A stretch of DNA of 64,000 nucleotides, from assembly GCF_003284585.1 (NCBI RefSeq), contig NZ_QKRX01000008.1, forward strand, positions 1 to 64,000, given 5' to 3'. The notes under the pieces are model-generated. The model searched no databases. It was not told where the DNA came from and worked only from the letters and a program-made list of their open reading frames with translations. This document shows positions 55,333 through 63,670 of the stretch, piece by piece; within the stretch, counting starts at the first letter, position 1, and the number at the start of each line of letters is the position of its first letter. This stretch comes from Nitrincola tibetensis. Its GTDB lineage: Bacteria; Pseudomonadota; Gammaproteobacteria; Pseudomonadales; Balneatricaceae. A program made the position numbers and the translations under genes.

Positions 55333-56699
55333 GCGACAGCTTCCTGTTTAAGTCCTTTTTCAGGACGTTTTGGTGGGTGAACATGAATGCGGCTATTTGG
55401 ATTCTCTAAGCTCCAAGGGCGTTTGATGCCTCCAAGGCTTTCGGCAACTGCAAGCCCAGACTGTAAACCGTCTTCATGGAAGCCGTAACCAAACCAAGCA
55501 CCGCAGAACCAGGTGTTTTTCACGCCTTGTAAGTTCCATAGTGATTCTTGAGCTTTGATCGACTCAAGCGTGAAGGCAGGGTGATCATATAAATAGCTGC
55601 GGCAAATACTGCCTTCTTTCGGCTCATTTAAAGGGTTGAGCGTAACAAATAAAGGTTTTTCTTCGGGTAGATGCTGCAAACGATTCATCCAATAGGTCAC
55701 ACTGAGGGTGTCAGTGCTGTGATTTTTTCCTTCAGCAAGATAGTTCCAACTTGCCCATGCTGCCTTGCGCTTAGGCATTAAGGCAGGATCATTATGAAGA
55801 ATGGCACGATTGCGCTGATACGGAAAGTGCTTCAGCAACTGTTGTTCTTCTAATGTCGGCTCCGAGAGCATTTCTAAGGATTGATCGGCATGGCAAGCCA
55901 ACACGACGTGGTCGAAAGTTTCGCGTTTACCATGCAGGTCTTCTAGAATGACTTTACCATTGTGACGATGGATTTTGTGAATATGTTGATTCAAGCGTAG
56001 ATTATCACCTAACGCCTCGACAATTTTCTGCACATAGACTCGACTGCCACCTTTGACAGTGCGCCATTGAGGGCGATCTTTGAGCTGGACTAGACCGTGG
56101 TTCTGGCAAAAGCGTAAGAAGGTTTGAGCCGGATATTCAAGCATTTGTTTTGCGGGGGTTGACCAGATGGCAGCTCCCATGGGAACAAGGTGTTGTTGAA
56201 TAAACGCATCGCCATAGCCATGGTGTTTTAGCAACTCACCCAATGACATCGTTGCCGTTGCTGGGTTCGTTGCCATACTATCGGACTCTTTATAAAAGCG
56301 AAGCAGGTCTTTGATCAACAGCCAAAAGCTCGGTTTGAAAATATTGCGGCGCTGGGCGAAGAGGCCATTTAAATCGGTACCACTGTACTCAACCTCCCCA
56401 TGATTTAAGCTAACGGCAAAGGACATTTCCGTTTCAAGGCTTTCAACCTCGAGATGCTCAAAAAAATTAACAAGGTTAGGATAGTTTACAGGGTTGAAAA
56501 CAATAAACCCTGTATCAACATTGATCTGTGTACCATCTGCGTAATCGACTGCAACAGTGTTGGAATGCCCGCCGGGACGGTCATCTTTTTCAAAAAGCGT
56601 AACATTATGATGTTGATTTAGAAGCCAAGCACAAGAAAGGCCGGAGATACCCGATCCTATTACAGCTATCTTTAAGGGTCTAATTACTTTAACGTTCAT
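55329..56699 (-). CDS. FAD-dependent amine-oxidase-like oxidoreductase
   Basis: A 456-residue flavoprotein. The dinucleotide motif IAVIGSGISGLSCAWLL is at 10-26, then LFEKDDRPGGHSNTV, and near the end WFCGAWFGYGFHEDGLQSG. It resembles the flavoproteins of RpoE-ChrR regulons thought to desaturate or oxidise acyl chains. It is the first gene of the minus-strand operon. Its promoter region (56700-56850) is shared with the sigma factor gene and holds a TGATC-type site. Confidence 0.9.
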   Translation of the reverse strand: MNVKVIRPLKIAVIGSGISGLSCAWLLNQHHNVTLFEKDDRPGGHSNTVAVDYADGTQINVDTGFIVFNPVNYPNLVNFFEHLEVESLETEMSFAVSLNHGEVEYSGTDLNGLFAQRRNIFKPSFWLLIKDLLRFYKESDSMATNPATATMSLGELLKHHGYGDAFIQQHLVPMGAAIWSTPAKQMLEYPAQTFLRFCQNHGLVQLKDRPQWRTVKGGSRVYVQKIVEALGDNLRLNQHIHKIHRHNGKVILEDLHGKRETFDHVVLACHADQSLEMLSEPTLEEQQLLKHFPYQRNRAILHNDPALMPKRKAAWASWNYLAEGKNHSTDTLSVTYWMNRLQHLPEEKPLFVTLNPLNEPKEGSICRSYLYDHPAFTLESIKAQESLWNLQGVKNTWFCGAWFGYGFHEDGLQSGLAVAESLGGIKRPWSLENPNSRIHVHPPKRPEKGLKQEAVA

Positions 56700-56737
56700 T
56701 GGGAGGCCTCATGCCTTTCAGAATTTGCTTTATTTAG

Positions 56738-56767
56738 CCATACGTTCATGTTTGCTTACTTAGATCA
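56738..56767 (-). promoter_or_regulatory. Predicted ECF-sigma promoter of the flavoprotein operon
   Basis: On the minus strand TGATCT (56762-56767) is followed after 18 nt by GTATGG (56738-56743). The TGATC -35 element matches the RpoE-ChrR type of ECF promoter, and a mirror copy serves the sigma gene itself. The -10 element is less certain. Confidence 0.6.
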
Positions 56768-56816
56768 TTAAGACTAAACACATATTGTGAACTGAACGAT
56801 TTGAGGTTAAAAGAGA

Positions 56817-56846
56817 TGATCCATTTCAGATGACAGCCCGTAGGAT
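56817..56846 (+). promoter_or_regulatory. Predicted autoregulated ECF-sigma promoter of the sigma-chrR-phrB operon
   Basis: TGATCC (56817-56822), an 18-nt spacer and TAGGAT (56841-56846) match the RpoE-ChrR promoter type. A start of transcription near 56853 would fall on the first possible ATG, which supports translation from the downstream GTG at 56883. Confidence 0.65.
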
Positions 56847-56882
56847 GATGCAATGAACAACGACGAGCCTTTAGGAGGCGAT

Positions 56883-57458
56883 GTGAACGCAGTCTTAAGC
56901 ATTGCGGAGGAGAAGAAAAAAGAAATGCGTGACAATTGGTCTGCGCGTTTGACTTCTCTGGCCGAAACACGGGATAAAGCTGTATTTGCCAGTTTATTTG
57001 ATTACTTCGCACCACGTGTGAAGGCCTACATTACTCGTCTAGGTATGCCGCCAGCGACGGCGGAAGAAGTGACGCAAGAAGCTATGCTATCGGTATGGCG
57101 AAAAGCGCATATGTTTAATTCTGAAAAGGCCAGTGCAAGTACTTGGATCTTCACTCTTGCTCGTAATCTATGCATTGATAGAATGCGTCGTGAAAAGGCC
57201 GTTGAATACGAATTGCCTGAAGAAGAGCCGGATCCTGATCAGCGTGATCAAGGTGAGCACTTAATACTTGAGGAGCGTATGCGAGATGCTATTGCTACAC
57301 TGCCAGAGAACCAAGCTCAAGTGTTGCATCTATCCTATTACGAAGGAAAGTCGCATTCTGAAATTGCCGATCAATTAGGGATTCCATTAGGCAGTGTTAA
57401 ATCAAGATTACGTTTAGCGTTTAGTAAGTTAAAAGCGCACTGGGGAGAAGAAGAGTGA
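56883..57458 (+). CDS. rpoE: ECF sigma factor (RpoE-ChrR group, ECF11-like)
   Basis: A sigma factor of 191 residues from the GTG at 56883. Region 2 is FASLFDYFAPRVKAYITRLG with STWIFTLARNLCIDRMRR, and region 4 is LHLSYYEGKSHSEIADQLG with GSVKSRLRLAFSKL. The GTG has AGGAGG four bases upstream; an ATG at 56853 is also in frame and adds ten residues, but it coincides with the likely transcription start. The anti-sigma gene overlaps its stop. By analogy with Rhodobacter and Vibrio it directs the response to singlet oxygen. Confidence 0.9.
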   Translation: MNAVLSIAEEKKKEMRDNWSARLTSLAETRDKAVFASLFDYFAPRVKAYITRLGMPPATAEEVTQEAMLSVWRKAHMFNSEKASASTWIFTLARNLCIDRMRREKAVEYELPEEEPDPDQRDQGEHLILEERMRDAIATLPENQAQVLHLSYYEGKSHSEIADQLGIPLGSVKSRLRLAFSKLKAHWGEEE

Positions 57459-58105
57459 ATATTAGTCATCATTTTGACGATGCTACCTTAATGGCCTATG
57501 CATCGGGAAGCCTCCCCCAAGGAATGGCCTTGTTGGTTGCTTGCCATTTGCACTGGTGCCCACATTGCCGTCAACGCCTCTCACAGGCTGAAGCAATTGG
57601 CGGTGCACTTCTGGACAAAATTGAGCCTATGAGCCTGCAAGCCAATGCACTAAAATCTGTGATGGATCGTCTGGATCTTGAGGAGGAAATACCAATTCCT
57701 CGCATCGATCCCGTTCAGTCTGCAACGAATTTACCTGCGCCTTTGCATCACTATTTGCAGACAGATCTTGACCACCTTCCTTGGAAGCGTTTGGGGTATG
57801 GTGTTCATCATGTTGATTTGAATTTGCAAGGGTCTGGCACAACGCGTTTATTGAAAATTGCTCCGGGCGTGTCAGTCCCTCATCATACGCATTCAGGCAA
57901 CGAATTAACGTTAATTTTACGAGGCTCTTATACTGATGAGATTGGTCGTTTTAGTGCGGGAGATGTCGCAGACCTGGATGGTGAAGTGAAACATCAGCCC
58001 ATCGTTGATACTGACCAAGACTGTATTTGTTTAATAGCCACGGATGCACCTCTGAAGTTTACGGGAATAATGGGACGCTTAGTGCAGCCATTTATAGGAC
58101 TATGA
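57455..58105 (+). CDS. chrR: ChrR-family zinc anti-sigma factor
   Basis: A 216-residue anti-sigma factor. The amino-terminal zinc site uses H6, H31, C35 and C38 (CHLHWCPHC), with the same spacing and numbering as Rhodobacter ChrR. The carboxy-terminal half is a cupin domain (GVSVPHHTHSGNELTLILRG) that in the model protein is needed to respond to singlet oxygen. It overlaps the sigma gene by 4 nt, as usual for a sigma/anti-sigma pair. Confidence 0.94.
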   Translation: MNISHHFDDATLMAYASGSLPQGMALLVACHLHWCPHCRQRLSQAEAIGGALLDKIEPMSLQANALKSVMDRLDLEEEIPIPRIDPVQSATNLPAPLHHYLQTDLDHLPWKRLGYGVHHVDLNLQGSGTTRLLKIAPGVSVPHHTHSGNELTLILRGSYTDEIGRFSAGDVADLDGEVKHQPIVDTDQDCICLIATDAPLKFTGIMGRLVQPFIGL

Positions 58106-58118
58106 TAAGACCTTCATT

Positions 58119-59528
58119 ATGAATGTGTATTGGATTCGAAATGACTTGCGCCGGATGGACAATCCGGCGCTTTTTTATGCCTGTGAATCGCAACAGGGCG
58201 TCATCGCTGTCGTGACACTCACTCCCAAACAGTGGGAGGTACACGTTGAATCACCTGCGAAGATGGCACTCTGGCGTGATCGTCTGATGGAGTTAAAAGA
58301 TGAGTTATCTCAACTGAATATTCCGCTTCGTGTGCTCCAACTCGATACCTTTCAAGATGTACCCAAGGCGTTACAGCATTTTGTCGCCTCGGTGAGTGCC
58401 AAAAAGCTATTTTTTAATTATGAATATCCGTTAAATGAGCGTTCACGCGATAAGTCTGTTTGTGATGAGTTAAGTGCTGTTGGAGTTGAGTGCTTAGCCT
58501 TTCATGGCGAACTGATTGTGCAGCCCGGTCAGGTTCTCACGGGGCAGGGGACACCATTTAAAGTATTTACACCTTACAGTCGAGCATGGCGTCAATACCT
58601 ACTTAAACATTTAACTCCGGCGCTTGCTATCCCTGCAATACAACCTTTATCTTCCATGCCGTCTGATGTGCTTCCAGCTGATTTAGGGATGAGTGCGCTT
58701 GCGAGTGATCAGCTAGCCTATGATGCCCGTCTTTGGCCAGTTACAAGTGCCGAAATCCATCAACGATTGAATCGGTTTGTAGAAGAACAGGAAGCGGATT
58801 ATAAAGCACTGCGTGATTTTCCCTTTAAGGATAAAACATCAAAGCTTTCACCCTACTTGGTTCTGGGTGCTGTGTCGCCAAGGCAATGTCTTGCCGCATT
58901 AATGAGCCACTACGCATCCGATGCTTGGCTTGACAGTACTTGGTTAAATGAATTGATTTGGCGTGAGTTTTATCGACATATGCTGGTTGCTTTCCCTGAG
59001 CAAAGCAAAGGCCATCCTTTTCGGCCTGAAGTCGAAGAAAAAATACAATGGCAATTTGATGAAACACTCTTCAAAGCCTGGTGCCAAGGCGAAACGGGTT
59101 ACCCAATTGTCGATGCCGCGATGAAGCAGCTCTTGTCCACGGGCTGGATGCACAATCGATTACGCATGGTGGTTGCCTCTTTTCTCACTAAATTGTTGCG
59201 AATTGATTGGCGGATAGGGGCAGATTTTTTTATGTCCAAGTTGATAGATGGCGATTTTGCATCCAATCAAGGCGGATGGCAGTGGTCTGCATCCGTGGGG
59301 GCAGATGCCGCGCCTTATTTTAGGATCTTCAACCCTCAGTTACAAAGTGAAAAGTTTGATGCATCGGGTGAGTTTATTGCCTTTTGGTTGCCAGAGTTGC
59401 GACAATTGCCGGCTAAGCAGCGCCACTTACCAGGTGCTGGCCAGTCTTTAGGACGGCCAGCACCCATCGTTGATTATAAAAAGGCGCGGCAATCGACATT
59501 AGATGCCTATCAATCCCATGCAAAATGA
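58119..59528 (+). CDS. phrB: Deoxyribodipyrimidine photolyase
   Basis: A 469-residue light-driven repair enzyme for UV-made pyrimidine dimers. The amino-terminal antenna domain starts WIRNDLRRMDNPAL. The FAD-binding carboxy-terminal domain has TSKLSPYLVLGAVSPRQ, WLNELIWREFYRHML, TGYPIVDAAMKQL, GWMHNRLRMVVASFL and GDFASNQGGWQW. It lies 13 nt after chrR and probably belongs to its operon, as in other singlet-oxygen regulons. Confidence 0.96.
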   Translation: MNVYWIRNDLRRMDNPALFYACESQQGVIAVVTLTPKQWEVHVESPAKMALWRDRLMELKDELSQLNIPLRVLQLDTFQDVPKALQHFVASVSAKKLFFNYEYPLNERSRDKSVCDELSAVGVECLAFHGELIVQPGQVLTGQGTPFKVFTPYSRAWRQYLLKHLTPALAIPAIQPLSSMPSDVLPADLGMSALASDQLAYDARLWPVTSAEIHQRLNRFVEEQEADYKALRDFPFKDKTSKLSPYLVLGAVSPRQCLAALMSHYASDAWLDSTWLNELIWREFYRHMLVAFPEQSKGHPFRPEVEEKIQWQFDETLFKAWCQGETGYPIVDAAMKQLLSTGWMHNRLRMVVASFLTKLLRIDWRIGADFFMSKLIDGDFASNQGGWQWSASVGADAAPYFRIFNPQLQSEKFDASGEFIAFWLPELRQLPAKQRHLPGAGQSLGRPAPIVDYKKARQSTLDAYQSHAK

Positions 59529-59535
59529 GAAGTAT

Positions 59536-59877
59536 ATGACTCCGAATGAATTAGTAACTGCGTTGAATGCAGGTCCAGTCGCCTTTGAAACTGTGATGGA
59601 AACCTTAAATGCTCACTACGATTTTACGCCTATGGCCTTTCGAAACGGTGATTTGGAAAATTCCGCTGATGTGAACCAAGGCTCATGTAAAATTTTAGCC
59701 TTTGCACAATTGAATTCGTTATCGGAGCAAGCCACGCTGAATGCGTTTGGCCGTTTTTACACAGAGGATGTATTAAAGAATCCAGAAGGCGGTGACCATC
59801 AAAATATCCGCAACTTTATCAACACAGGTTGGACGGGCGTGTCATTTGACGGTCAGCCGTTAAGCGTTAAAGCTTAA
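59536..59877 (+). CDS. HopJ-type III effector family protein
   Basis: A 113-residue small protein. ISL-free start MTPNELVTALNAGP, then YDFTPMAFRNGDLEN, QGSCKILAFAQLN and HQNIRNFINTGW define the HopJ family. Despite the name it is common in free-living gammaproteobacteria with no type III secretion, and none is seen here. Its job is unknown. ATG 59536 has GAGAAG upstream; in-frame ATGs at 59503 and 59518 overlap the photolyase. Confidence 0.88.
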   Translation: MTPNELVTALNAGPVAFETVMETLNAHYDFTPMAFRNGDLENSADVNQGSCKILAFAQLNSLSEQATLNAFGRFYTEDVLKNPEGGDHQNIRNFINTGWTGVSFDGQPLSVKA

Positions 59878-59892
59878 GTTTAGTGCCTAGGT

Positions 59893-60387
59893 TTACAATA
59901 CCGCCAGTGCAGCATCGTAATTTGGCTCACTGGCGATTTCAGCAACAAGTTCTGTATAAAGAACTTGTCCCGCTCCATCGACCACGACCACTGCGCGTGA
60001 CAACAGTCCAGTCAATGGACCATCGATAAAGGTTAGGCCCATTTCGTTGCCAAAATCACTACGGAAAGTGGAGCCACTTTTAACTTTGTCCAGACCTTCA
60101 GCACCACAGAAGCGTGCCATTGCAAAGGGTAGGTCTGCGGAGATACAGACAACCGTTGTGTTGTCTAATGAGGACGCGGCTTCATTGAACTTGCGCACGG
60201 ATGTTGCACAGGTTGGGGTGTCGATACTTGGGAAAATATTGAGCACAACACGCTGCCCAGCTAAATCCTGCAATGCAAAATCAGCTAAATCGGTGCCTGT
60301 TAGGGTAAAGTTGGGGCATGAGCTACCAACAGCTGGAAGATCGCCAATCGTATTAACGGGGTTACCACGAAGAGAAACGCTAGCCAT
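59893..60387 (-). CDS. tpx: Thiol peroxidase
   Basis: A 164-residue peroxiredoxin of the Tpx type. The peroxidatic cysteine is in PSIDTPTCATSVRKFNE (near residue 60) and the resolving cysteine in MARFCGAEG (near 94). It reduces lipid and other hydroperoxides using thioredoxin. It converges with hopJ and fits the oxidative-stress flavour of the neighbourhood, but it has its own promoter. Confidence 0.96.
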   Translation of the reverse strand: MASVSLRGNPVNTIGDLPAVGSSCPNFTLTGTDLADFALQDLAGQRVVLNIFPSIDTPTCATSVRKFNEAASSLDNTTVVCISADLPFAMARFCGAEGLDKVKSGSTFRSDFGNEMGLTFIDGPLTGLLSRAVVVVDGAGQVLYTELVAEIASEPNYDAALAVL

Positions 60388-60551
60388 GTTATTATCCTTC
60401 CTTTAAAACTGAGTAAATTGCTTGGTTATTATAACCTGTTTAGACTTAATGCCTAGTCTTAATTCTAGTGCTTGATTAGAATAAAGAGATTACAGGATTC
60501 AAACGCGTGCCTGCCATTACGCAGGCTGACATTTGGGATAAGGAAGGCACT

Positions 60552-61877
60552 ATGCCGATGCAATGGCCGCAATTGTTGACAACAAAACGTTATGGGCATG
60601 AAAATCTTACCAGCGCTGAGATAGGCCGCAGCCATTTTCATAAGGATCATGATCGAATTATTTTTTCGAGTGCGTTCAGGCGGCTGGGACGTAAAACCCA
60701 AGTTCATCCTCTCACACTCAATGATCATATCCATACGCGTTTAACCCATTCAATTGAGGTCGGCAGCCTAGGACGCAGCCTCGGTATTCGAGTGGGTGAG
60801 CTCATCGCAGATGAACTCCCGCCTTGGTCTTCTCCTCACGATTTAGGCATGATTGTACAGTCTGCCTGTTTAGCACACGACATAGGCAATCCACCCTTTG
60901 GTCATGCGGGTGAATATGCCATTCGAGATTGGTTTCGACGCCATTCTCAAGATCAGCGCTTTGCATCCTTACATCCCTTGGAGCTGCAAGATTTACAAAC
61001 CTTTGAAGGCAACGCTCAGGGCCTTCGAGTGGTGACAAAAATCGAAAACAATCTATTTGATGGTGGTTTGCGGCTGACTTATCCAACCCTCGGCACCCTG
61101 ATTAAATATCCCTGGACGGTTGAAAAAGGGGGTGACAAGGGGAAGTTCAGTGTTTTTCAATCCGAGGTGGATACTCTAAATCAGCTTGGACGAGAGCTAG
61201 GGCTTATAGAGCTGGGCGAAAACCATTGGTGTCGGCATCCTTTAACCTGGTTGGTGGAGGCGGCTGATGATATTTGTTATGCCATTCTGGATCTCGAAGA
61301 TGCGATAGAGTTGCATATCTTGACGTTTGATGAAGTCAAACCCATCTTGTTGCAGTTGTGTGGTGATCTTGATTTCGATCATGAAATTTTCACCTCACAG
61401 GCGTCAGCCCGCCGCAAAATATCGGCTTTACGGGGTAAGGCGATGGAAAATATGGTTGAGTCTGCGATTGTGGCCTACCGTCATCACTACCCGGCCATTA
61501 TGAGTGGGCAATACACTGGAGAGTTGTTGGCGGATGGTGATCCAATGGTTAAGGCGGGGTTGGCCACAGCGAAACGTATTGCACGAGAGCGTGTGTTCCC
61601 GAACAATCGCAAAGCCGAGTTGGAAGTCGGTGCCTACACCATGCTTGGAGTTCTTTTAGAGGCGTTTTGTGATGCTGTGTATGAAGCCCATGCGGATTCA
61701 CCCGCTCAGCCGGGTTACCGCACTGAAAAAATTATGAATTTAATGGGCATTCATGCACCAGAACCGGATTGGCCTTTGTATCAAAGTTATTTGCGTGCTA
61801 TCGATTTCATCTCAGGGATGACCGATAATTACTGCATCTATTTGGCGCGTCAAATTGGCGGCGGACTCGGGTATTAA
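60552..61877 (+). CDS. dgt: Deoxyguanosinetriphosphate triphosphohydrolase-like protein (dGTPase)
   Basis: A 441-residue HD-domain enzyme. Metal-binding motifs include TRLTHSIEVGSLG and ACLAHDIGNPPFGHAGE, then EAADDICYAILDLEDAIE. It splits dGTP or other dNTPs to the deoxynucleoside and tripolyphosphate. ATG 60552 with AAGGAAGG upstream is better than GTG 60507. Such enzymes help control dNTP pools and are sometimes used in phage defence, but nothing links this one to the CRISPR island 20 kb away. Confidence 0.93.
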   Translation: MPMQWPQLLTTKRYGHENLTSAEIGRSHFHKDHDRIIFSSAFRRLGRKTQVHPLTLNDHIHTRLTHSIEVGSLGRSLGIRVGELIADELPPWSSPHDLGMIVQSACLAHDIGNPPFGHAGEYAIRDWFRRHSQDQRFASLHPLELQDLQTFEGNAQGLRVVTKIENNLFDGGLRLTYPTLGTLIKYPWTVEKGGDKGKFSVFQSEVDTLNQLGRELGLIELGENHWCRHPLTWLVEAADDICYAILDLEDAIELHILTFDEVKPILLQLCGDLDFDHEIFTSQASARRKISALRGKAMENMVESAIVAYRHHYPAIMSGQYTGELLADGDPMVKAGLATAKRIARERVFPNNRKAELEVGAYTMLGVLLEAFCDAVYEAHADSPAQPGYRTEKIMNLMGIHAPEPDWPLYQSYLRAIDFISGMTDNYCIYLARQIGGGLGY

Positions 61878-61899
61878 TCTTTAAAAACAAGGGGACACA

Positions 61900-62274
61900 A
61901 TGGCGTCTTTGCAAGATCAACTTCGTGGCTTGGTGTATTCGACAGAAACAGGCCAGCAGTGCTCCGAATGTCGACACCCAGTGAAGGAGTGTATCTGTGA
62001 TCAATTGGCCGATGAAACACGCTTGGCACAACTTGATGGTATTGTGCGCATACGCCGAGAGGTCTCGGGCCGAAAAGGAAAAGGCGTCACAACGCTTTCA
62101 GGTGTTCCTTTACCCGAGGCGGATCTTAAACGTTTGGCGAAAACTTTAAAACAGAAGTGCGGAACGGGTGGTTCCTACAAAGATGGCATCATTGAGATTC
62201 AAGGCGATCATCGAGAGTTGATCAAAAGCCTTCTGGAGGCGGAAGGCTTTAAAGTGAAGTTGGCGGGTGGTTAA
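61900..62274 (+). CDS. yciH: SUI1/eIF1-like translation factor YciH
   Basis: A 124-residue protein of the eIF1/SUI1 fold. IRREVSGRKGKGVTTLSGVP, KTLKQKCGTGGSYKDGIIEIQGDH and LEAEGFKVKLAGG are its signature segments. A short cysteine-bearing leader (CSECRHPVKECIC) could bind a metal. It probably affects start-site fidelity in some contexts. It lies 22 nt after the dGTPase gene. Confidence 0.95.
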   Translation: MASLQDQLRGLVYSTETGQQCSECRHPVKECICDQLADETRLAQLDGIVRIRREVSGRKGKGVTTLSGVPLPEADLKRLAKTLKQKCGTGGSYKDGIIEIQGDHRELIKSLLEAEGFKVKLAGG

Positions 62275-62281
62275 GCGTTAT

Positions 62282-63415
62282 TTACAAGGAGTACGACAGG
62301 GCAATGGAACCAAAGTTATGGCTGTTGCGTTGCGTACGGAATTGCTTGGTACGGTAAACCCGAGCGTAAGAGAGCTTCCAGCGCTCATAGGTGCCTGCCA
62401 AGCCAAACGATGCCTCAGCAAATGCATGGCGCTTGTCTACGGAGTGACTGTCTCGCCAAGTGTTGCCATCTAAGAAAATATCGCGGACCACAAAGCGTCC
62501 ATCAAATGACATGAAGCCATGTACGCTCCATTGGTTATCAAAGCGTGGGTCGCCAAATCCAGGTACGCTGCTGTCACCTCCAGCCCTTAAGGCAGAGGTG
62601 CCTAAATCAGACGGTAAGTTTTTTCCAATACGAATTTGACCGCCTGTATTCACATAGGTGGCCACATTGCCAAGACTGCCTCCGGCATGAACGATGGCAT
62701 CAAACTCCATTCCTGGAAACAATGAGGCACGTGCAATGCGGTTTTTATGTTCATAGACCAGTTGAATACCAAGCTCATTTTTCAGTTGGTTATCCCAACC
62801 ATCAAAACGATCAAAGCCACGTAAGTCATGGACAATATCTTGCGCTTCTTTAGCTAAGGCGGCAGGTCCAACGACCCCTAGATTGACCTCAAAGGAGTTC
62901 ATTTTATGTTGACTGCGCGTATGGTATCCCATCCCTGCATATAACCAACCCGCATAAGGGCGATCGTTAGGGTCGACCTCCGTTAGCAGTCTGTCTTCAG
63001 GGGTGAACATTTTTTGGCCTAAACTGAAGATAAGACGACGGCTGACGGCTTGCTGTTGATCAAAAGGGACTGGATCAAAGGGAGTTAAGTAGGTATTAAC
63101 TCGGCGAATCCAGATGGGTAAATTAGCGTCATCAACAAAGCTTAAGATATCTGGTGAAATCCAAGAGACGCGCACACCATTGGTGTACTGCTGATCTGTA
63201 TCGTTAAATAAATCGTTTTCAAAATACAGGTTAAGTGTCCAGCTTTGACGGACATCTGGTGCATTGTCTGGCAAAACAACGGGTTCAGCTAAGTTGTTGA
63301 TATCAAAAACGTCATCTGTCTCTTCAGCCTTAAGGGCAGAAGGTGCGGCCAATAAAGCACAAAGCAAAGCACAGGTGATAGAAGTGAAACGTTGATCAGA
63401 GGTTGTTCTGAACAC
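62282..63415 (-). CDS. Lipid A deacylase LpxR-like outer-membrane protein (DUF2219)
   Basis: A 377-residue outer-membrane beta-barrel with a signal peptide (about residues 1-30, ending ALKA). FENDLFNDTDQQYTNGVRV matches the calcium and catalytic segment of LpxR, and RPYAGWLYAGMGYHTRS and an aromatic carboxy-terminus (SYSL) agree. LpxR removes the 3'-acyloxyacyl group of lipid A. The gene is convergent with yciH. Confidence 0.87.
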   Translation of the reverse strand: MFRTTSDQRFTSITCALLCALLAAPSALKAEETDDVFDINNLAEPVVLPDNAPDVRQSWTLNLYFENDLFNDTDQQYTNGVRVSWISPDILSFVDDANLPIWIRRVNTYLTPFDPVPFDQQQAVSRRLIFSLGQKMFTPEDRLLTEVDPNDRPYAGWLYAGMGYHTRSQHKMNSFEVNLGVVGPAALAKEAQDIVHDLRGFDRFDGWDNQLKNELGIQLVYEHKNRIARASLFPGMEFDAIVHAGGSLGNVATYVNTGGQIRIGKNLPSDLGTSALRAGGDSSVPGFGDPRFDNQWSVHGFMSFDGRFVVRDIFLDGNTWRDSHSVDKRHAFAEASFGLAGTYERWKLSYARVYRTKQFRTQRNSHNFGSIALSYSL

Positions 63416-63624
63416 GTTAATATCTCCGATGAGAACATTAGGGAAGATTTAAATGACTAGATCTGCTGTGAACCAAAAAATTGATCGTAAAGCAGGGTGT
63501 TCCATCACAAATAGGTGACCATTTTGCCAAATGTTCAATCGGAAAAATAGAGACCAGAGTGTCAATTTTGTTGAAAAGAGATGTTGTGTGGGGGTAATCG
63601 CTTCATATTTAAGGCAAAGATATT

Positions 63625-63660
63625 CCTGACAATGCTCAGCTATCTGGAGGCATTGTCAGG
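63625..63660 (-). terminator. Long-stem hairpin after the MTHFR-like gene
   Basis: CCTGACAATGC (63625-63635) is an exact reverse complement of GCATTGTCAGG (63650-63660), giving an 11-bp stem with a 14-nt loop. It lies 10 nt beyond the stop of the MTHFR-like gene on its transcription side. No T-run follows, so it may be a terminator or an mRNA-end stabiliser. The rest of the 63416-63670 gap has no visible gene. Confidence 0.6.
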
Positions 63661-63670
63661 GAAAGAAGGA

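Noticed and set aside
59536-59877. Secreted type III effector suggested by the HopJ name
   Set aside because: No type III secretion genes are present, and HopJ-like proteins are widespread in non-pathogens.
60552-61877. dGTPase as a phage-defence nucleotide-depletion gene
   Set aside because: It sits with yciH and housekeeping genes, 19 kb from the CRISPR island, and looks like an ordinary dNTP homeostasis enzyme.
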